Made by a program: the position numbers and the translations under genes
Shown here: positions 1 through 9,983 of the stretch, piece by piece
Position numbering within the stretch: position 1 is the first letter of the stretch
How the letters are laid out: each line of letters begins with the position of its first letter
DNA from: Sphingomonas abietis
GTDB taxonomy: Bacteria > Pseudomonadota > Alphaproteobacteria > Sphingomonadales > Sphingomonadaceae
Reading direction: 5' to 3'
Assembly (NCBI RefSeq): GCF_027625475.1
Contig: NZ_CP115174.1
Location: 3,628,501-3,692,500 of the forward strand
DNA length: 64,000 bases
The notes under the pieces: generated by a model
What the model was told of the DNA's origin: nothing
Databases searched by the model: none
Seen by the model: only the letters and a program-made list of their open reading frames with translations

Positions 1-2218
1 CGAGATAGGTGATGTCCGTGAAGTCGGAATCCGGGTGGAGGTCGATCAGAAGTGGCACGGGAAGGCCCTGCTGATCCGTCTTCACCTCGTCGACCCCGAT
101 AAGCTGCAGCAGGGCGGCTCGTGGCCCGAGCTGGAGACATCGCCCGCGCGTGGGCGCGCCGGCGCCCTTCAGGCGACGGTCACCCCGCCCCGCCCAATAA
201 TCCTTGCCGCGCTGGGACGGGTCGAACTGCAGATATTCGTGGTGCTGCGAGATGTTGACGAAGGCGAACTTCACCGCGTGTTGATCAGCGATCAGCTCGC
301 GGACCACCGCCTTCACCGCATCGATCTCGGTGTTCTTCAGCGGCTTGAAGACATGGAAGACTAGACGGACGGTCTCGCCGGGCTGCCAATTATTCTGCTC
401 GCGGACATAGGCGATGCTGCTGCGCAACCGCTCGATCAACGCGTCGGCATATTGGTCGAACTCGACTTCCCTGGTCTGACCCCAAACCAGATAACGGCCA
501 TCGCCCTGAAAGACTGTGGTCAGGCCGACATAGCGATCGCGGACGCCGAACCGGCCCTCGCGTGTCTCGGCATAGCCGAGCCCGATGACCAGCTCATGCG
601 TCGCCGGCCCGCGCATGGACATGACGAAGGGCAGCCCGTCGAGCTTTGCATAGGCCTGTAGCGCCAAGCCATTTAGCGTATAAGCGAGTCCGGCCTCGTC
701 GTTTTCAATGGTCTCGAGACGGACGCCCTGGACGGGTACGCCGGCGGTCATGAACCGCGCTTTCGAGATTAAGTAGGGATTGCTTGGCGCTGGCAGGTCG
801 CGATGGGCCTGTCGGGTCTGGACGAGCGCAAGGTCGGGGGCCGCCGGCAGGCGTCCCAGCAGTCGCTGGATGGCTTTCTCATACGCATCGACCGACGAAT
901 CCGCCGCCGCTTCGAACTCGAATTGCACGCGGGCGAGACGGAATTTTCCCACGAGTCCACCCTGGAAGGGATTGACCTTGGGGTTGGGGCGCCCGCTGAC
1001 GATCTCGCGCCAGACGTCATCCGGAAAGCCATCGCGTAGCGCGCGCGCCAGCTCGTCGGCACTGCCTTCCTTACCCTTTTCGCAGATCACGGCGACCAAC
1101 GGGGCGTTACGAGCATGCTGCATATATTTGTACGGACCGAAGGTCTTAACGCCAATATCGGGCGACCGGTTTGTCTGGCTACCCTGCGCGCCGAACAGGA
1201 ATGTCGGGCGCGATGTCTCGATCGTGTCGGGAAAGAGCGGGTCGCCGGCACCGAGCAGCGTTCCGACATGGATTATGAGCCCATCGGGCAGATGCAGGTC
1301 CTTGGCGAATTTGTCGCGGACGCCTTCAAGGGTCCGCCGAATATGATCGAGCTTCTGGGCGCCAGACCAATATTCCCGGCGCCGCTTGGCCAAGCCGGTC
1401 AAGATGCGGTGGGCCGCGCGGTCATATTGGTGGTGCACGAGGGCTTCGAGATATTCCTGGCGCGGCTCAAGAAGCACATGCTTAGCCGCGACGCTATCGT
1501 CGCCGCTGGGATCAGCCAGCCGGAGGATCCCGCTCTCGACCCCGATGACGCGACCTAGCGTTTCTAGGCGTGGTCGCATACCATCCTCGATCGGCGCATG
1601 GCGGCAGACCCACCGCCCTATCAGGTCGAAGCGCGCATCGATCAGTGCGTCACCGGCGATCGCGAGCTCGTTGGATGTGTCGACGTCAAGGAGAAGCGCG
1701 AGGAAGGCTGGGGCGGCGGCGCCCCGCGTCTGGAGGACGCGGGTATCGAAGCTGTGGCGCACGAGCACATCGAGACCCTCGACGGGCTCGAGATTACGCT
1801 CTCGGATCGCGGCCGACAGCAAGGCCGCCTTGCGATTGCCCCAGCATTGCAGCGGGCGCACGGGGCGGAGGATGGTGCGGGTGGCGCGCAGCCATTCGAG
1901 GAGCAGATGCTGGACGACCTTGCCCAGCAGGAGAAGATGCTCGTCGACCCGCGCGACCTGTGTTTCGCCGAGTGGCACGACGTCGGGCACTACAGCGACG
2001 TTCCAAATCATCCCGTCGCGAACATCGAAGCGAAAGACATGGCTTGCGCGATGCCGTTCGCGCAGCGCGCGATAGGTCTCCTCGTCGGCGTAAGGCTGAC
2101 GACCTGCGCGGAAGCAATCGTCCGAGAAGCTCAGCGGCGCGATATTGAGACACGGTCCGGGCGATGGCGAGTTGCTGATGGCGGCTTCGGCACTCCTTGA
2201 CGATGATTCTCTGCTCAC
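1..2218 (-). CDS. Long prokaryotic Argonaute (RsAgo-like, catalytically inactive), 3' end outside window
   Basis: Nucleic-acid-guided nucleic-acid-binding protein of the Argonaute/Piwi family, expected to bind a small guide and target invading DNA. An uninterrupted minus-strand frame of 739 codons runs off the left edge; I translated it by hand and found no stop. The start is GTG at 2218, with GGGAG six bases upstream and an in-frame stop at 2224-2222. The MID region begins near GPYKYM (residues 361-366). The PIWI region resembles Rhodobacter sphaeroides RsAgo as I recall it (YTL..., AYAKLDG, VGLTTVF.GDG, NNW.PG, LHPDS.F.D..YL). The first catalytic Asp of active PIWI domains is Gly548 here (VIGLG), and the usual RDG segment reads VFHVFKP (620-626), so slicing is not expected. 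About 50 C-terminal residues are missing to the left. Any partner effector would lie beyond the edge, since no gene is seen upstream. Confidence 0.88.
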   Translation of the reverse strand, partial: MSRESSSRSAEAAISNSPSPGPCLNIAPLSFSDDCFRAGRQPYADEETYRALRERHRASHVFRFDVRDGMIWNVAVVPDVVPLGETQVARVDEHLLLLGKVVQHLLLEWLRATRTILRPVRPLQCWGNRKAALLSAAIRERNLEPVEGLDVLVRHSFDTRVLQTRGAAAPAFLALLLDVDTSNELAIAGDALIDARFDLIGRWVCRHAPIEDGMRPRLETLGRVIGVESGILRLADPSGDDSVAAKHVLLEPRQEYLEALVHHQYDRAAHRILTGLAKRRREYWSGAQKLDHIRRTLEGVRDKFAKDLHLPDGLIIHVGTLLGAGDPLFPDTIETSRPTFLFGAQGSQTNRSPDIGVKTFGPYKYMQHARNAPLVAVICEKGKEGSADELARALRDGFPDDVWREIVSGRPNPKVNPFQGGLVGKFRLARVQFEFEAAADSSVDAYEKAIQRLLGRLPAAPDLALVQTRQAHRDLPAPSNPYLISKARFMTAGVPVQGVRLETIENDEAGLAYTLNGLALQAYAKLDGLPFVMSMRGPATHELVIGLGYAETREGRFGVRDRYVGLTTVFQGDGRYLVWGQTREVEFDQYADALIERLRSSIAYVREQNNWQPGETVRLVFHVFKPLKNTEIDAVKAVVRELIADQHAVKFAFVNISQHHEYLQFDPSQRGKDYWAGRGDRRLKGAGAPTRGRCLQLGPRAALLQLIGVDEVKTDQQGLPVPLLIDLHPDSDFTDITYL

Positions 2219-2890
2219 CCATCACTCCCGGTTGTCTATCCATCGAGCCGCCACTCTAGTGCGGTCGCCGACGCAAAGTAATGCCGAGCGTCACGTCACC
2301 GCGCCATCGCCGATTTTCAGATATCGGAGTCCTATCTTGGAGAAGCGGGTGGGCCGCAAAGTCCGGCCGAGGTCATGCGTTCTTCCTCATCATCATCGTC
2401 CGCCTCGAGATGGACGAACGGACGATTCCCGGATCCGCAAGTTTCCGCTTGAGCGTGTTAAGAGAGGGCGCTTGCCGGCCGGCGGCTCCTGTCAGAACCG
2501 GACGTTCGCGCCACCACAGAGGAACGGCGATACCTGGTCGATATCGGCCATGGGCGCCCGCGTGAACAAACGTCGCCTTACCTCGGCTCGCCGCTCCACA
2601 CCGGCCATTCCGGTCTCCCCCGTCTCGGCCGCTACAATCTGATCGGACGACGACCTCAAGCATGGATTGAGGGCAGCGGCACAATGGCACATCTCAACAA
2701 AAGCGCGGTGACGTTGCCGGAAAAAGGCTGCCGTGCGCCTATCCGACGCCGGCTAGCGAATCGCTCGCTATGGGGTGAGCTAAGCGCCTTCAAGCGAGCG
2801 CAGCCTCAAAAAAATTTTCGAAAAAGAATTAGGCCCCAAATTAGGCCCCACCCGAAAACGACCAAATTATCGTTTAAAATCAAGGCGGAA
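2219..2890. other. Gene-free stretch between Argonaute gene and tRNA-Ala
   Basis: About 670 bases with no recognisable gene. Several short open frames exist on both strands, but none has a good ribosome binding site with a plausible protein. The right part (about 2805-2885) is markedly AT-rich compared with the flanks and contains a 12-bp tandem repeat. The position between an accessory gene and the 3' end of a tRNA suits the end of an integrated element, but I see no integrase gene here. Confidence 0.5.
2827..2850. repeat. 12-bp perfect tandem repeat (two copies)
   Basis: AATTAGGCCCCA occurs twice with no spacer, 41 bases from the 3' end of the tRNA-Ala gene, in an AT-rich stretch. It could be an integrase arm-type site or island-end debris; this is inference. 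Confidence 0.7.
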
Positions 2891-2966
2891 TGGTGGAGCC
2901 GTGGGGGATCGAACCCCAGACCTTCGCAATGCCATCGCGACGCTCTCCCAGCTGAGCTACGGCCCC
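2891..2966 (-). tRNA. tRNA-Ala (anticodon GGC)
   Basis: Cloverleaf readable by eye on the minus strand, 76 nt including an encoded CCA. The acceptor stem GGGGCCG pairs with CGGCTCC and contains the G3-U70 wobble that identifies alanine tRNAs. The anticodon loop ATGGCAT gives anticodon GGC, reading GCC codons. The T-loop GGTTCGATCC is present. The 3' end faces the Argonaute gene, making it a natural attachment site for an integrative element. Confidence 0.95.
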
Positions 2967-3102
2967 ACATTTTCGTCCGATCCGGCTGGGTTCCGGCCTC
3001 GGCAGAGGCGCCTGTTAGGGCAGGTTTCCGGCCCTTGCAAGCGCCTTATCCGAGGCCTCCACATTTTTTTGCGGAAGGCCCCGGAAAGGCATTCGGACGA
3101 TC

Positions 3103-3417
3103 TTACTGATCGTCCTCGTCGTCATGCTTGGCGACGCCGAGATCGTCGTCACCGCCGATATCGGTATCGTCGTCGGCCGGCTCTTCGTCCTCGCCGATGT
3201 CCAGATCCTCGGCGAGATCCGAATCTTCCTCTTCCTTCTTCTCCTTGACGGGCTTGGGCGCGTCGAAGGGAAGCGGCTGCTTCGACTTGAGCACGGGCTC
3301 CGGCTCCCACTGGATGCCGCAGGCGATGCAGGTCACCGGGTCTTCCTTGCCCAGATCATAGAAGCGGGTGCCGCATTTCGGGCAGGTCCGCTTGGTGCCC
3401 CATTCAGGCTTCACCAT
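3103..3417 (-). CDS. TIGR02300 (FYDLN acid domain) zinc-ribbon protein
   Basis: Small 104-residue protein of unknown function, conserved in alphaproteobacteria. The N-terminal half has a zinc-ribbon pattern, CPKCG then CIACG, flanking the diagnostic FYDLGKEDP segment. The C-terminal half is a low-complexity acidic tail of Asp, Glu and Gly, which fits the 'FYDLN acid' family. The frame stays open far upstream, but the family start is the Met of MVKPEWG at 3417; the upstream part is antisense to aroA. It is divergent from aroA with about 110 bases between the starts. Confidence 0.9.
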   Translation of the reverse strand: MVKPEWGTKRTCPKCGTRFYDLGKEDPVTCIACGIQWEPEPVLKSKQPLPFDAPKPVKEKKEEEDSDLAEDLDIGEDEEPADDDTDIGGDDDLGVAKHDDEDDQ

Positions 3418-3528
3418 GTCTCGTCCACATCCAATCGGTTGAAGAAGGTCACCCCGGCGGAAATCCACCACGGGCGTCAAGCCGCGCGCCTTGCCATAGC
3501 GGGGGGCCGCTGTCAAAAGCCCGCGCTC

Positions 3529-4890
3529 ATGAGCCACGCACCCGCCCAACCGCTCCGCCTCTCCGCCCACCGTCCGCTCACGGGCCGCGTCACCGTGCCC
3601 GGCGACAAGTCGATCTCGCATCGTGCGCTGATGCTGTCCGCGCTGGCGGTCGGCGAAAGCCGGGTCGAGGGGCTGCTGGAGGGCGAGGACGTGCTCGCCA
3701 CCGCCGCCGCGATGCGGGCGATGGGCGCCACGATCGCGCGGAGCGAGGATGGCCGCTGGACGATCCACGGCGTCGGCGTCGGCGGGCTGCTCCAGCCGCA
3801 GGCGGCGCTCGACATGGGCAATTCGGGCACCTCGACCCGGCTGCTGATGGGCCTCGTCGCCAGCCATGCGGTGATCGCCACCTTCACCGGCGACGCCTCG
3901 CTCTCCAAACGCCCGATGGGCCGGGTGATCGAGCCGCTATCCAAGATGGGCGCCGCGTTCACCGCCAGCCCCGGTGCCAAGAACAGCCAGACCCTGCCGC
4001 TGATGGTGCGCGGGCTCGTGCCCGCCGTGCCGATCGAATATCGCCTGCCGGTCGCCTCCGCCCAGGTGAAATCGGCGGTGCTGCTGGCCGGGCTCAACAC
4101 GCCGGGCATCACCCGCGTGATCGAGCCGGTGCCGACCCGCGACCATAGCGAGCGGATGCTGCGCGGCTTCGGCGCCGAGCTGACCGTCGAAGAGGCCGGC
4201 GGCGAACGCATCATATCGATTACCGGCGAGGCCGAACTCAAGCCGCAGCACATCGTCGTGCCGGGCGATCCCTCGTCGGCCGGCTTCCCGGTGGTGGCGG
4301 CGCTGATCGTGCCGGGATCGGACATCGTGGTCGAGAATGTCGGCCTCAACCCGACCCGCGCCGGCCTCTATCAGGTGCTCCGTGCGATGGGCGCCGACAT
4401 CACTTTCGAGAAGGAGCGTCTCGTCGGCGGCGAGCCGGTGGCGGACCTGCGGGTGAAGGCCTCGACGCTGTCCGGGATCGAGCCCGATCCGTCGGTGGTG
4501 CCCAGCATGGTGGACGAGTTCCCGATCCTGTTCGTGGCGTGCGCGCTGGCGCAGGGTCGTTCGGTCCTGCGCGGGCTGGAGGAGCTGCGGGTCAAGGAGA
4601 GCGACCGGATCGCGGTGATGGCCGAGGGCCTGCGCGCGATCGGCGCCGCCGTCGAGGAAGTCGAAGACGGGCTGATCATCGACGGCACCGGCGGCGAGCG
4701 GCTGGCCGGCGGCGCCACCGTCGCCACCCATCTCGATCACCGCATCGCGATGAGCTTCGCGGTCGCCTCGCTCGCCTGCCGCGCGCCGGTGACGGTGGAC
4801 GATCGCGCCCCGATCGCGACCAGCTTCCCGATCTTCATCCCGATGATGGAAGGCCTCGGCGCCGAACACAGCGAAGGAGCGACGGCATGA
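3529..4890 (+). CDS. aroA: 3-phosphoshikimate 1-carboxyvinyltransferase (EPSP synthase)
   Basis: Cytoplasmic shikimate-pathway enzyme that joins phosphoenolpyruvate to shikimate-3-phosphate. It has 453 residues, a normal length. Visible motifs are PGDKSISHR near the N-terminus, MGNSGTSTR (phosphate/PEP region), [15 protein letters not shown] and the C-terminal LDHRIAMS. The RDH(S/T)E form is typical of the class II enzymes common in alphaproteobacteria. I chose the Met of MSHAPAQ at 3529 because the long upstream extension overlaps the divergent TIGR02300 gene and is not part of the family. Its stop overlaps the start of cmk in an ATGA arrangement, so the two are probably co-transcribed, as in many relatives. 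Confidence 0.97.
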   Translation: MSHAPAQPLRLSAHRPLTGRVTVPGDKSISHRALMLSALAVGESRVEGLLEGEDVLATAAAMRAMGATIARSEDGRWTIHGVGVGGLLQPQAALDMGNSGTSTRLLMGLVASHAVIATFTGDASLSKRPMGRVIEPLSKMGAAFTASPGAKNSQTLPLMVRGLVPAVPIEYRLPVASAQVKSAVLLAGLNTPGITRVIEPVPTRDHSERMLRGFGAELTVEEAGGERIISITGEAELKPQHIVVPGDPSSAGFPVVAALIVPGSDIVVENVGLNPTRAGLYQVLRAMGADITFEKERLVGGEPVADLRVKASTLSGIEPDPSVVPSMVDEFPILFVACALAQGRSVLRGLEELRVKESDRIAVMAEGLRAIGAAVEEVEDGLIIDGTGGERLAGGATVATHLDHRIAMSFAVASLACRAPVTVDDRAPIATSFPIFIPMMEGLGAEHSEGATA

Positions 4891-5504
4891 TCATCGCGGT
4901 CGACGGCCCCGCCGCATCGGGCAAGGGTACCATCGCCAAGGCGCTCGCCCGCCATTACGGCCTGCCCCATCTCGACACCGGCCTGCTCTATCGCGCGGTC
5001 GGCATGGCGGTCCTGCGCAGCGGCGGCGATCCCGCCGACGAGGGCGACGCCTTCCAGGCCTGCGCCTTCGACGATGGCCTGCTCGACGACAGCGTGCTCA
5101 AGAGCGAGGCCGCCGGCCGTGCCGCCTCGATCGTCTCCGCCCATCCCTCGGTGCGCGCCGCGCTGCTCGAGCGCCAGCGCGATTTCGCCCGCCAGCCGGG
5201 CGGCGCCGTGCTCGACGGGCGCGACATCGGTACGGTGATCGCCCCCGAGGCGCAGGCCAAGCTGTTCGTCACCGCCACGCCGGCGGTGCGCGCGCAGCGG
5301 CGATTCGACGAGCTGGTCCGGATGGGCCTCGCCGTCACCTACGCGCATGTGCTGGGCGACATCCAGGCCCGCGACGAGCGCGATTCGGGGCGCGGCATCG
5401 CCCCGCTGAAGCAGGCGGACGATGCGGTTCTGCTCGATACCAGCGATCTCGGCGTCGCGGCTGCGGTGGCCGCCGCGATCGTCCTGGTGGAGCGGACCCG
5501 CTAG
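4887..5504 (+). CDS. cmk: Cytidylate kinase
   Basis: Phosphorylates CMP and dCMP to the diphosphates using ATP; cytoplasmic pyrimidine salvage. The 205-residue protein begins with the P-loop [11 protein letters not shown] (about residues 5-15), followed by the [11 protein letters not shown] segment, the DGRDIGTVI motif and a C-terminal RD.RDSGR.IAPL segment that matches the family. The ATG overlaps the aroA stop by four bases, which fixes the start and indicates translational coupling. Confidence 0.96.
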   Translation: MIIAVDGPAASGKGTIAKALARHYGLPHLDTGLLYRAVGMAVLRSGGDPADEGDAFQACAFDDGLLDDSVLKSEAAGRAASIVSAHPSVRAALLERQRDFARQPGGAVLDGRDIGTVIAPEAQAKLFVTATPAVRAQRRFDELVRMGLAVTYAHVLGDIQARDERDSGRGIAPLKQADDAVLLDTSDLGVAAAVAAAIVLVERTR

Positions 5505-5569
5505 GCCCAAGGCCACTTTTCATAAGAACGGTATGCTCCTAGCCTCCCCCAAAAGGATAGGAGAGAGAG

Positions 5570-7249
5570 ATGCCGCTACGTATCGCGGAGCGTGCGCCCG
5601 AGGCGCACGACTTCCCCCTGACGATCGGGCATCTGCTCGACGCCGCGCTGATCAGTTCCGGCGATCAGGAAATCGTCTACCGGGATCAGTCGCGCTACAC
5701 CTATCGCGCATTCCGGGGGCGGCTCGGCCGCCTCGCCTCGCTGCTCGCCGGTCTCGGCGCCGAGCAGGGCATGACGATCGCGATGATGGACTGGGACAGC
5801 CATCGCTATCTGGAGGCCTATTTCGCCGTGCCGATGATGGGCGCGGTGTTGCAGACGGTGAACGTCCGCCTCTCGCCCCAGCAGGTCGCCTATACGCTGA
5901 ATCATGCGGGGGCCGAGATCCTCGTCGTCCACCATGATTTCTTCCCGCTGGTCGACGCGATCCTGCCGATGCTGCCGAAGGTGAAGGCGGTGGTGGCGAT
6001 CATGGACGGCAGCGATGGTGCCCTCCCCGCTTATGCCAAAGGCGAATATGAGGCGCTGTCCGCCGCCGCGTCGCCCGATTTCCCGTTTGTGGATTTCGAC
6101 GAGAACGCCGTCGCCACCACCTTCTACACGACCGGCACCACCGGAGACCCCAAGGGCGTCTGCTTCACCCACCGCCAGCTGGTGCTCCACACGCTGGCCG
6201 CCAACGCGCCGTTCGGGGTCACGCGGGCGCGCGGGCTGGGCGTCGACGACGTCTATATGCCGCTGACCCCGATGTTCCACGTCCATGCCTGGGGCATCCC
6301 CTATGTGGCGACGATGCTCGGCATCAAGCAGGTCTATCCCGGCCGCTACGAGCCCAAGATGATCTGCGACCTCCACCAGGCCGAGGGCGTCACCTTCTCG
6401 CATTGCGTGCCGACGATCGTGCAGATGGTGATCGCCGTCGCCGACCAGACCGGCGCGAAGCTCGACGGCTGGCACATGATCATCGGCGGATCGGCGCTGA
6501 CCCAGGCGCTGTGGCGCGAGGGCCGCCAGCGCAGGCTCAGCCTGATCGCGGGCTATGGCATGTCCGAGACCGCGCCGATGATCGCGATCTGCCACGATCG
6601 GCCCGGTGCCGACGGCAGCGAGGAGGCCGAGATGGCGGCGCTGACCATGGCCGGCGTGCCGGTGCCCCTGGTCTCCGCCCGGATCGTCGACGCGGACATG
6701 AACCCGCTTCCCCATGACGGGCAGGCGCGCGGCGAACTGGTGCTGCGCGCGCCGTGGCTGACGCCTTGCTACACCGGCAATCCCGAGGCCTCCGAACAGC
6801 TCTGGCGGGGCGGCTGGATGCACACCCAGGATGTCGCCAGCATCGACGCGCAGGGCTATATCCAGATCCGCGATCGGCTGAAGGACGTGATCAAGACCGG
6901 CGGCGAATGGATCGATTCGCTCACGCTGGAGGATCTCATCGCCGGCACGCCCTGCGTCGCCGAGGTCGCGGTGATCGGCGTCGCCGATGCGCGCTGGGGC
7001 GAGCGGCCGATCGCGGTGATCGCGCCCGCCGCCGGGATCGTGCCGACGCTGGAGGCGATCAACGCGCCGCTCGCCGCCGCCGTCGCGCGCGGCGAGATCA
7101 GCCGCTATGCGCTGCTCGACCGGATCGAGCTGGTCGACACCCTGCCCAAGACCAGCGTCGGCAAGATCGACAAGAAGGCGTTGCGGGCGCGGTTCGCCCA
7201 GCAACCGGCGACCATGCCGACGGGCAAGATGCTGAGCGCGGCGGTGTAA
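5570..7249 (+). CDS. Medium/long-chain acyl-CoA synthetase (AlkK-like AMP-dependent ligase)
   Basis: Member of the ANL adenylate-forming family, 559 residues. It activates a carboxylic acid as acyl-AMP and transfers it to CoA. Motifs in order: the phosphate-binding loop [11 protein letters not shown] (about residue 185), GYGMSETAP (about 325), the hinge region [15 protein letters not shown] (about 430), and the C-terminal catalytic Lys in [10 protein letters not shown]. Overall layout resembles AlkK-type medium-chain fatty acid-CoA ligases; substrate length is inference. A strong AGGAGAGAGAG ribosome site precedes the ATG. It stands alone between cmk and a flavin oxidoreductase gene. Confidence 0.88.
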   Translation: MPLRIAERAPEAHDFPLTIGHLLDAALISSGDQEIVYRDQSRYTYRAFRGRLGRLASLLAGLGAEQGMTIAMMDWDSHRYLEAYFAVPMMGAVLQTVNVRLSPQQVAYTLNHAGAEILVVHHDFFPLVDAILPMLPKVKAVVAIMDGSDGALPAYAKGEYEALSAAASPDFPFVDFDENAVATTFYTTGTTGDPKGVCFTHRQLVLHTLAANAPFGVTRARGLGVDDVYMPLTPMFHVHAWGIPYVATMLGIKQVYPGRYEPKMICDLHQAEGVTFSHCVPTIVQMVIAVADQTGAKLDGWHMIIGGSALTQALWREGRQRRLSLIAGYGMSETAPMIAICHDRPGADGSEEAEMAALTMAGVPVPLVSARIVDADMNPLPHDGQARGELVLRAPWLTPCYTGNPEASEQLWRGGWMHTQDVASIDAQGYIQIRDRLKDVIKTGGEWIDSLTLEDLIAGTPCVAEVAVIGVADARWGERPIAVIAPAAGIVPTLEAINAPLAAAVARGEISRYALLDRIELVDTLPKTSVGKIDKKALRARFAQQPATMPTGKMLSAAV

Positions 7250-7353
7250 AAGCCGGGCGCCGCTTTACGCAGCGGTGCCCGCCTCGCATATCCACCGAAT
7301 GTCGGGCGGTCGGCCGTCCTGACGACATGGGAACCCACAAGGAAAAGGATATC

Positions 7354-8418
7354 GTGCAAGTCCCGGAAACCAGCGCGCGGGTGGCGGCCTTCTGCCAACG
7401 CTTCGGCATGGCGGTGCCGATCTGCGAGGCGCCGATGGCCGGTGCGGCCCCGGTCGGACGGGCGATCGCGGTTGCGCGCCACGGCGGCATGGGCGCTTAT
7501 GGCGCGGTGCTGTCCACGCCCGATGCGATCACCGACTGGGCCGAGGCCTTCCGCGCGCCGGACGCCGGCCCGTTCCAGATCAATCTGTGGGTGCCCGACC
7601 CGCTCCCCGTGCGCGATGCCGGCCACGAAGCCGCGATGCGCGCCTTTCTCGGCCAGTGGGGCCCGCAGGTGGCCGCCGATGCCGGCGATGCGACGCCGCC
7701 GGATTTCTCCGCCCAATGCGCGGCCGTCCTCGCCGCCCAGCCCACCGCCGTCTCGTCGATCATGGGCCTTTTTCCGGCCGCTTTCGTCGCCAGACTCAAG
7801 GCCGCCGGCATCGCCTGGTTCGCCACCGCGACCACCCTGGGCGAAGCCCTTGCGGCGGAGGAGGCCGGCGCCGATGCGGTGATCGCCCAGGGTGTCGAAG
7901 CAGGCGGCCACCGCGGCACCTTCGATCCGATCGCGGCGCGGACCACCGGCATCGGGCTGATGGCGCTCATCCCCGCGCTGGCCGATCGGCTGGCGATCCC
8001 GATCATCGCGGCCGGCGGCATCGCCGATGGGCGCGGCATCGCCGCGGCGCTGACGCTCGGCGCCAGTGCGGTGCAGATCGGCACCGCCCTGCTCCGCGCC
8101 GAGGAAAGCGACACCCCGGCGGCGTGGGCCGATGCGCTGGCCGATGCCGCGCCCGAGGACACCCATATCACCCGCGCGTTCAGCGGCCGCCCCGGTCGAT
8201 CGCTGGCGACTCGCTTCGTCCGCGCCGACATGCCCGATCCCGCCCCCTATCCGGTGCAACGCGGGCTGACCGCCCCGATGCGCGCGGACGCGGTGAGACG
8301 CGGTGATCTGGCTGCCATGCAGGCATGGGCCGGCCAATCCGCGGCGCTGGCCGAACAGGCGCCCGTCGCCACGCTCATCGCCCGCTGGTGGAGCGACGCG
8401 CGCGCATTGATGCCCTGA
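7354..8418 (+). CDS. Nitronate monooxygenase / 2-nitropropane dioxygenase-like flavoprotein
   Basis: FMN-dependent TIM-barrel enzyme of the NPD/nitronate monooxygenase family, 354 residues from this start. Landmarks are [10 protein letters not shown] near the N-terminus, [15 protein letters not shown] (with the family's catalytic-type His in GGHRG), [14 protein letters not shown] and [12 protein letters not shown], which form the FMN phosphate site. The start is uncertain: GTG 7354 has AAGGAAAAGGAT just upstream and gives the family's usual N-terminal length, while ATG 7327 adds nine residues but has no ribosome site. The true substrate is unknown; the family includes nitronate-detoxifying enzymes and enoyl-ACP reductase relatives. 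Confidence 0.85.
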   Translation: MQVPETSARVAAFCQRFGMAVPICEAPMAGAAPVGRAIAVARHGGMGAYGAVLSTPDAITDWAEAFRAPDAGPFQINLWVPDPLPVRDAGHEAAMRAFLGQWGPQVAADAGDATPPDFSAQCAAVLAAQPTAVSSIMGLFPAAFVARLKAAGIAWFATATTLGEALAAEEAGADAVIAQGVEAGGHRGTFDPIAARTTGIGLMALIPALADRLAIPIIAAGGIADGRGIAAALTLGASAVQIGTALLRAEESDTPAAWADALADAAPEDTHITRAFSGRPGRSLATRFVRADMPDPAPYPVQRGLTAPMRADAVRRGDLAAMQAWAGQSAALAEQAPVATLIARWWSDARALMP

Positions 8419-8429
8419 TCCGTCCGCCT

Positions 8430-8472
8430 GATCCGTCTGGCGGATCCGTCTGGCGGATCCGCCAGACGGATC
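8430..8472. repeat. 13-bp direct repeat ending in a 30-bp perfect palindrome
   Basis: GATCCGTCTGGCG occurs at 8430-8442 and 8443-8455. The second copy is the left arm of a perfect palindrome at 8443-8472, centred on GGATCC. It begins 12 bases after the stop of the flavoprotein gene. It could form a strong hairpin acting as terminator or mRNA 3' stabiliser, but there is no T-run, so Rho-independent termination is not assured. Confidence 0.75.
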
Positions 8473-8624
8473 GCCGTCTGCCGATCGGATCGGTGGCCGC
8501 CGCTCGGGGTGCCGACAAGTTGCGGTCGATATTGTGCGCCGACCCGATGGAACCGATGGCCCGACGGAACCGATGGCCTGCCCCCGAGTCTCACCCTTCG
8601 ATCGGTGCAGCAGGATATGTCAGC

Positions 8625-9920
8625 ATGAGCCACGCCAGCCTTTTCGCGCATTCCCGACTGCATCTTCGCCCCGATCCCTCCCGCACCGTCATCCGCCCCT
8701 TCTCGCCCGAATATCCCGATGCGTTTCGCGACGAGGCGCATCCGCGCGTGCGCAACATCGTCGAGCATGTGCTGGCGCTCGACGAGCGGACGCTGGACCG
8801 CATGTATGATCGGATGGTGAAGTCCCTCGCCGATCGCCATCGCGATCTCGAAGGCATCGTCCAGCGACGCTATGAGCAGATCGCGCAAAGGCTGCCGATC
8901 TGCGCGCAGGCCTCCGACAAGGGCCGGCTCGTCATCGGTGCCTATTTCAGCGAGGAATATAGCTTCGAAGCGGCGGCGCTGTTCAATCCCAGCATCGTGC
9001 CCCACCCCGAACAGGATGAGGAAGACGGCGACACGGGCGGCACGATCCGCTTCCTGATGTCGCTGCGCGGGATCGGCGAGGGCCATATCTCGTCGGTCAC
9101 CTTCCGCACCGGCCGCTGGTCGGAAGCGTCCGGCTTCGTGATGGACGATGCGAGCGGCAACGCGGTGTCCCCCCGGATCGAGAAGGTGAGCGACGACGGA
9201 TCGACCTCGATCATCTGCGAGGGCAGCGAGAATGTCTCCGAGACGGTGCTGTTCCCGGTCACCGACAGCCAGCGCCAGGGCATCGAGGATCTGCGCCTGT
9301 GCCGCTTCGTGGAGGAGGACGGCACCGTCGAATATTACGGCACCTACACCGCGTTCGACGGCCGCGATGCGCGATCCGAGCTGCTCCACGGCACCGGCTT
9401 CAAGAGCTTCGACATGCGCCCGCTCACCGGATCGGCGGCGGCGGCCAAGGGCATGGCCCTGTTCCCGCGCCGGATCGGCGGCCAATATGTGATGCTCGGC
9501 CGGCAGGACAATGAGAGCATCTGGCTGCTCCGCTCCGACGATCTCTATCACTGGGATGGCGGCGCCAAGCTGATCAGCCCGCAATATCCGTGGGAATTCG
9601 CCCAGATGGGCAATTGCGGATCGCCGATCGAGATCGCGGAGGGCTGGCTGGTGCTGACCCATGGCGTCGGCATGGTGCGCAATTACTGCATGGGCGCGGC
9701 GCTGCTCGACCGGGACGATCCCTCCAAGGTGCTGAAGCGCACCCCGGAGCCGATCCTGAAACCGAGCGCCAGGGAGCGCGACGGCTATGTACCGAACGTC
9801 GTCTATAGCTGCGGCTCGATCGTCCATGGCCGCACGCTGCTGATGCCCTATGGCGTCGCCGACAATTTCGCGAGCTTCGCCAGCTGCGCGATCGACGATC
9901 TGCTGGCGCGGATGGAATAG
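8625..9920 (+). CDS. Glycoside hydrolase family 130 protein (beta-mannoside phosphorylase type)
   Basis: 431-residue cytoplasmic five-bladed propeller enzyme; no signal peptide is visible. GH130 enzymes phosphorolyse or hydrolyse beta-mannosides, releasing mannose-1-phosphate. Family-like segments are the N-terminal LHLRPDPSRTVIRPF, the ELLHGTGFKSFDMRPLTG stretch, GRQDNESIWLL, and GNCGSPIE followed by GWLVLTHGVG and MGAALLDRDDPSKV. The start ATG has AGGA about 12 bases upstream; the open frame upstream of it lacks family similarity. It is followed by a TPR-sulfotransferase gene and lies near the GlcNAc locus. Some GH130 members act on mannosyl-GlcNAc, which would fit this setting, but the substrate cannot be read from sequence alone. 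Confidence 0.82.
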   Translation: MSHASLFAHSRLHLRPDPSRTVIRPFSPEYPDAFRDEAHPRVRNIVEHVLALDERTLDRMYDRMVKSLADRHRDLEGIVQRRYEQIAQRLPICAQASDKGRLVIGAYFSEEYSFEAAALFNPSIVPHPEQDEEDGDTGGTIRFLMSLRGIGEGHISSVTFRTGRWSEASGFVMDDASGNAVSPRIEKVSDDGSTSIICEGSENVSETVLFPVTDSQRQGIEDLRLCRFVEEDGTVEYYGTYTAFDGRDARSELLHGTGFKSFDMRPLTGSAAAAKGMALFPRRIGGQYVMLGRQDNESIWLLRSDDLYHWDGGAKLISPQYPWEFAQMGNCGSPIEIAEGWLVLTHGVGMVRNYCMGAALLDRDDPSKVLKRTPEPILKPSARERDGYVPNVVYSCGSIVHGRTLLMPYGVADNFASFASCAIDDLLARME

Positions 9921-9983
9921 CCGCCGATCGCCCCCGCCGCGCCCTGCCGCACGAAGGGACTCGGCGGATCGGCATCCTCCGCT

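Noticed and set aside
803..2200. Several plus-strand open frames of 80-230 codons at the left edge
   Set aside because: They are antisense to the Argonaute frame; those starting at 35, 452, 803, 1115 and 1598 are exactly in phase with it, and none resembles a protein family.
2281..2692. Short open frames on both strands between the Argonaute gene and tRNA-Ala
   Set aside because: No ribosome site, no recognisable fold or motif, and they overlap each other on opposite strands.
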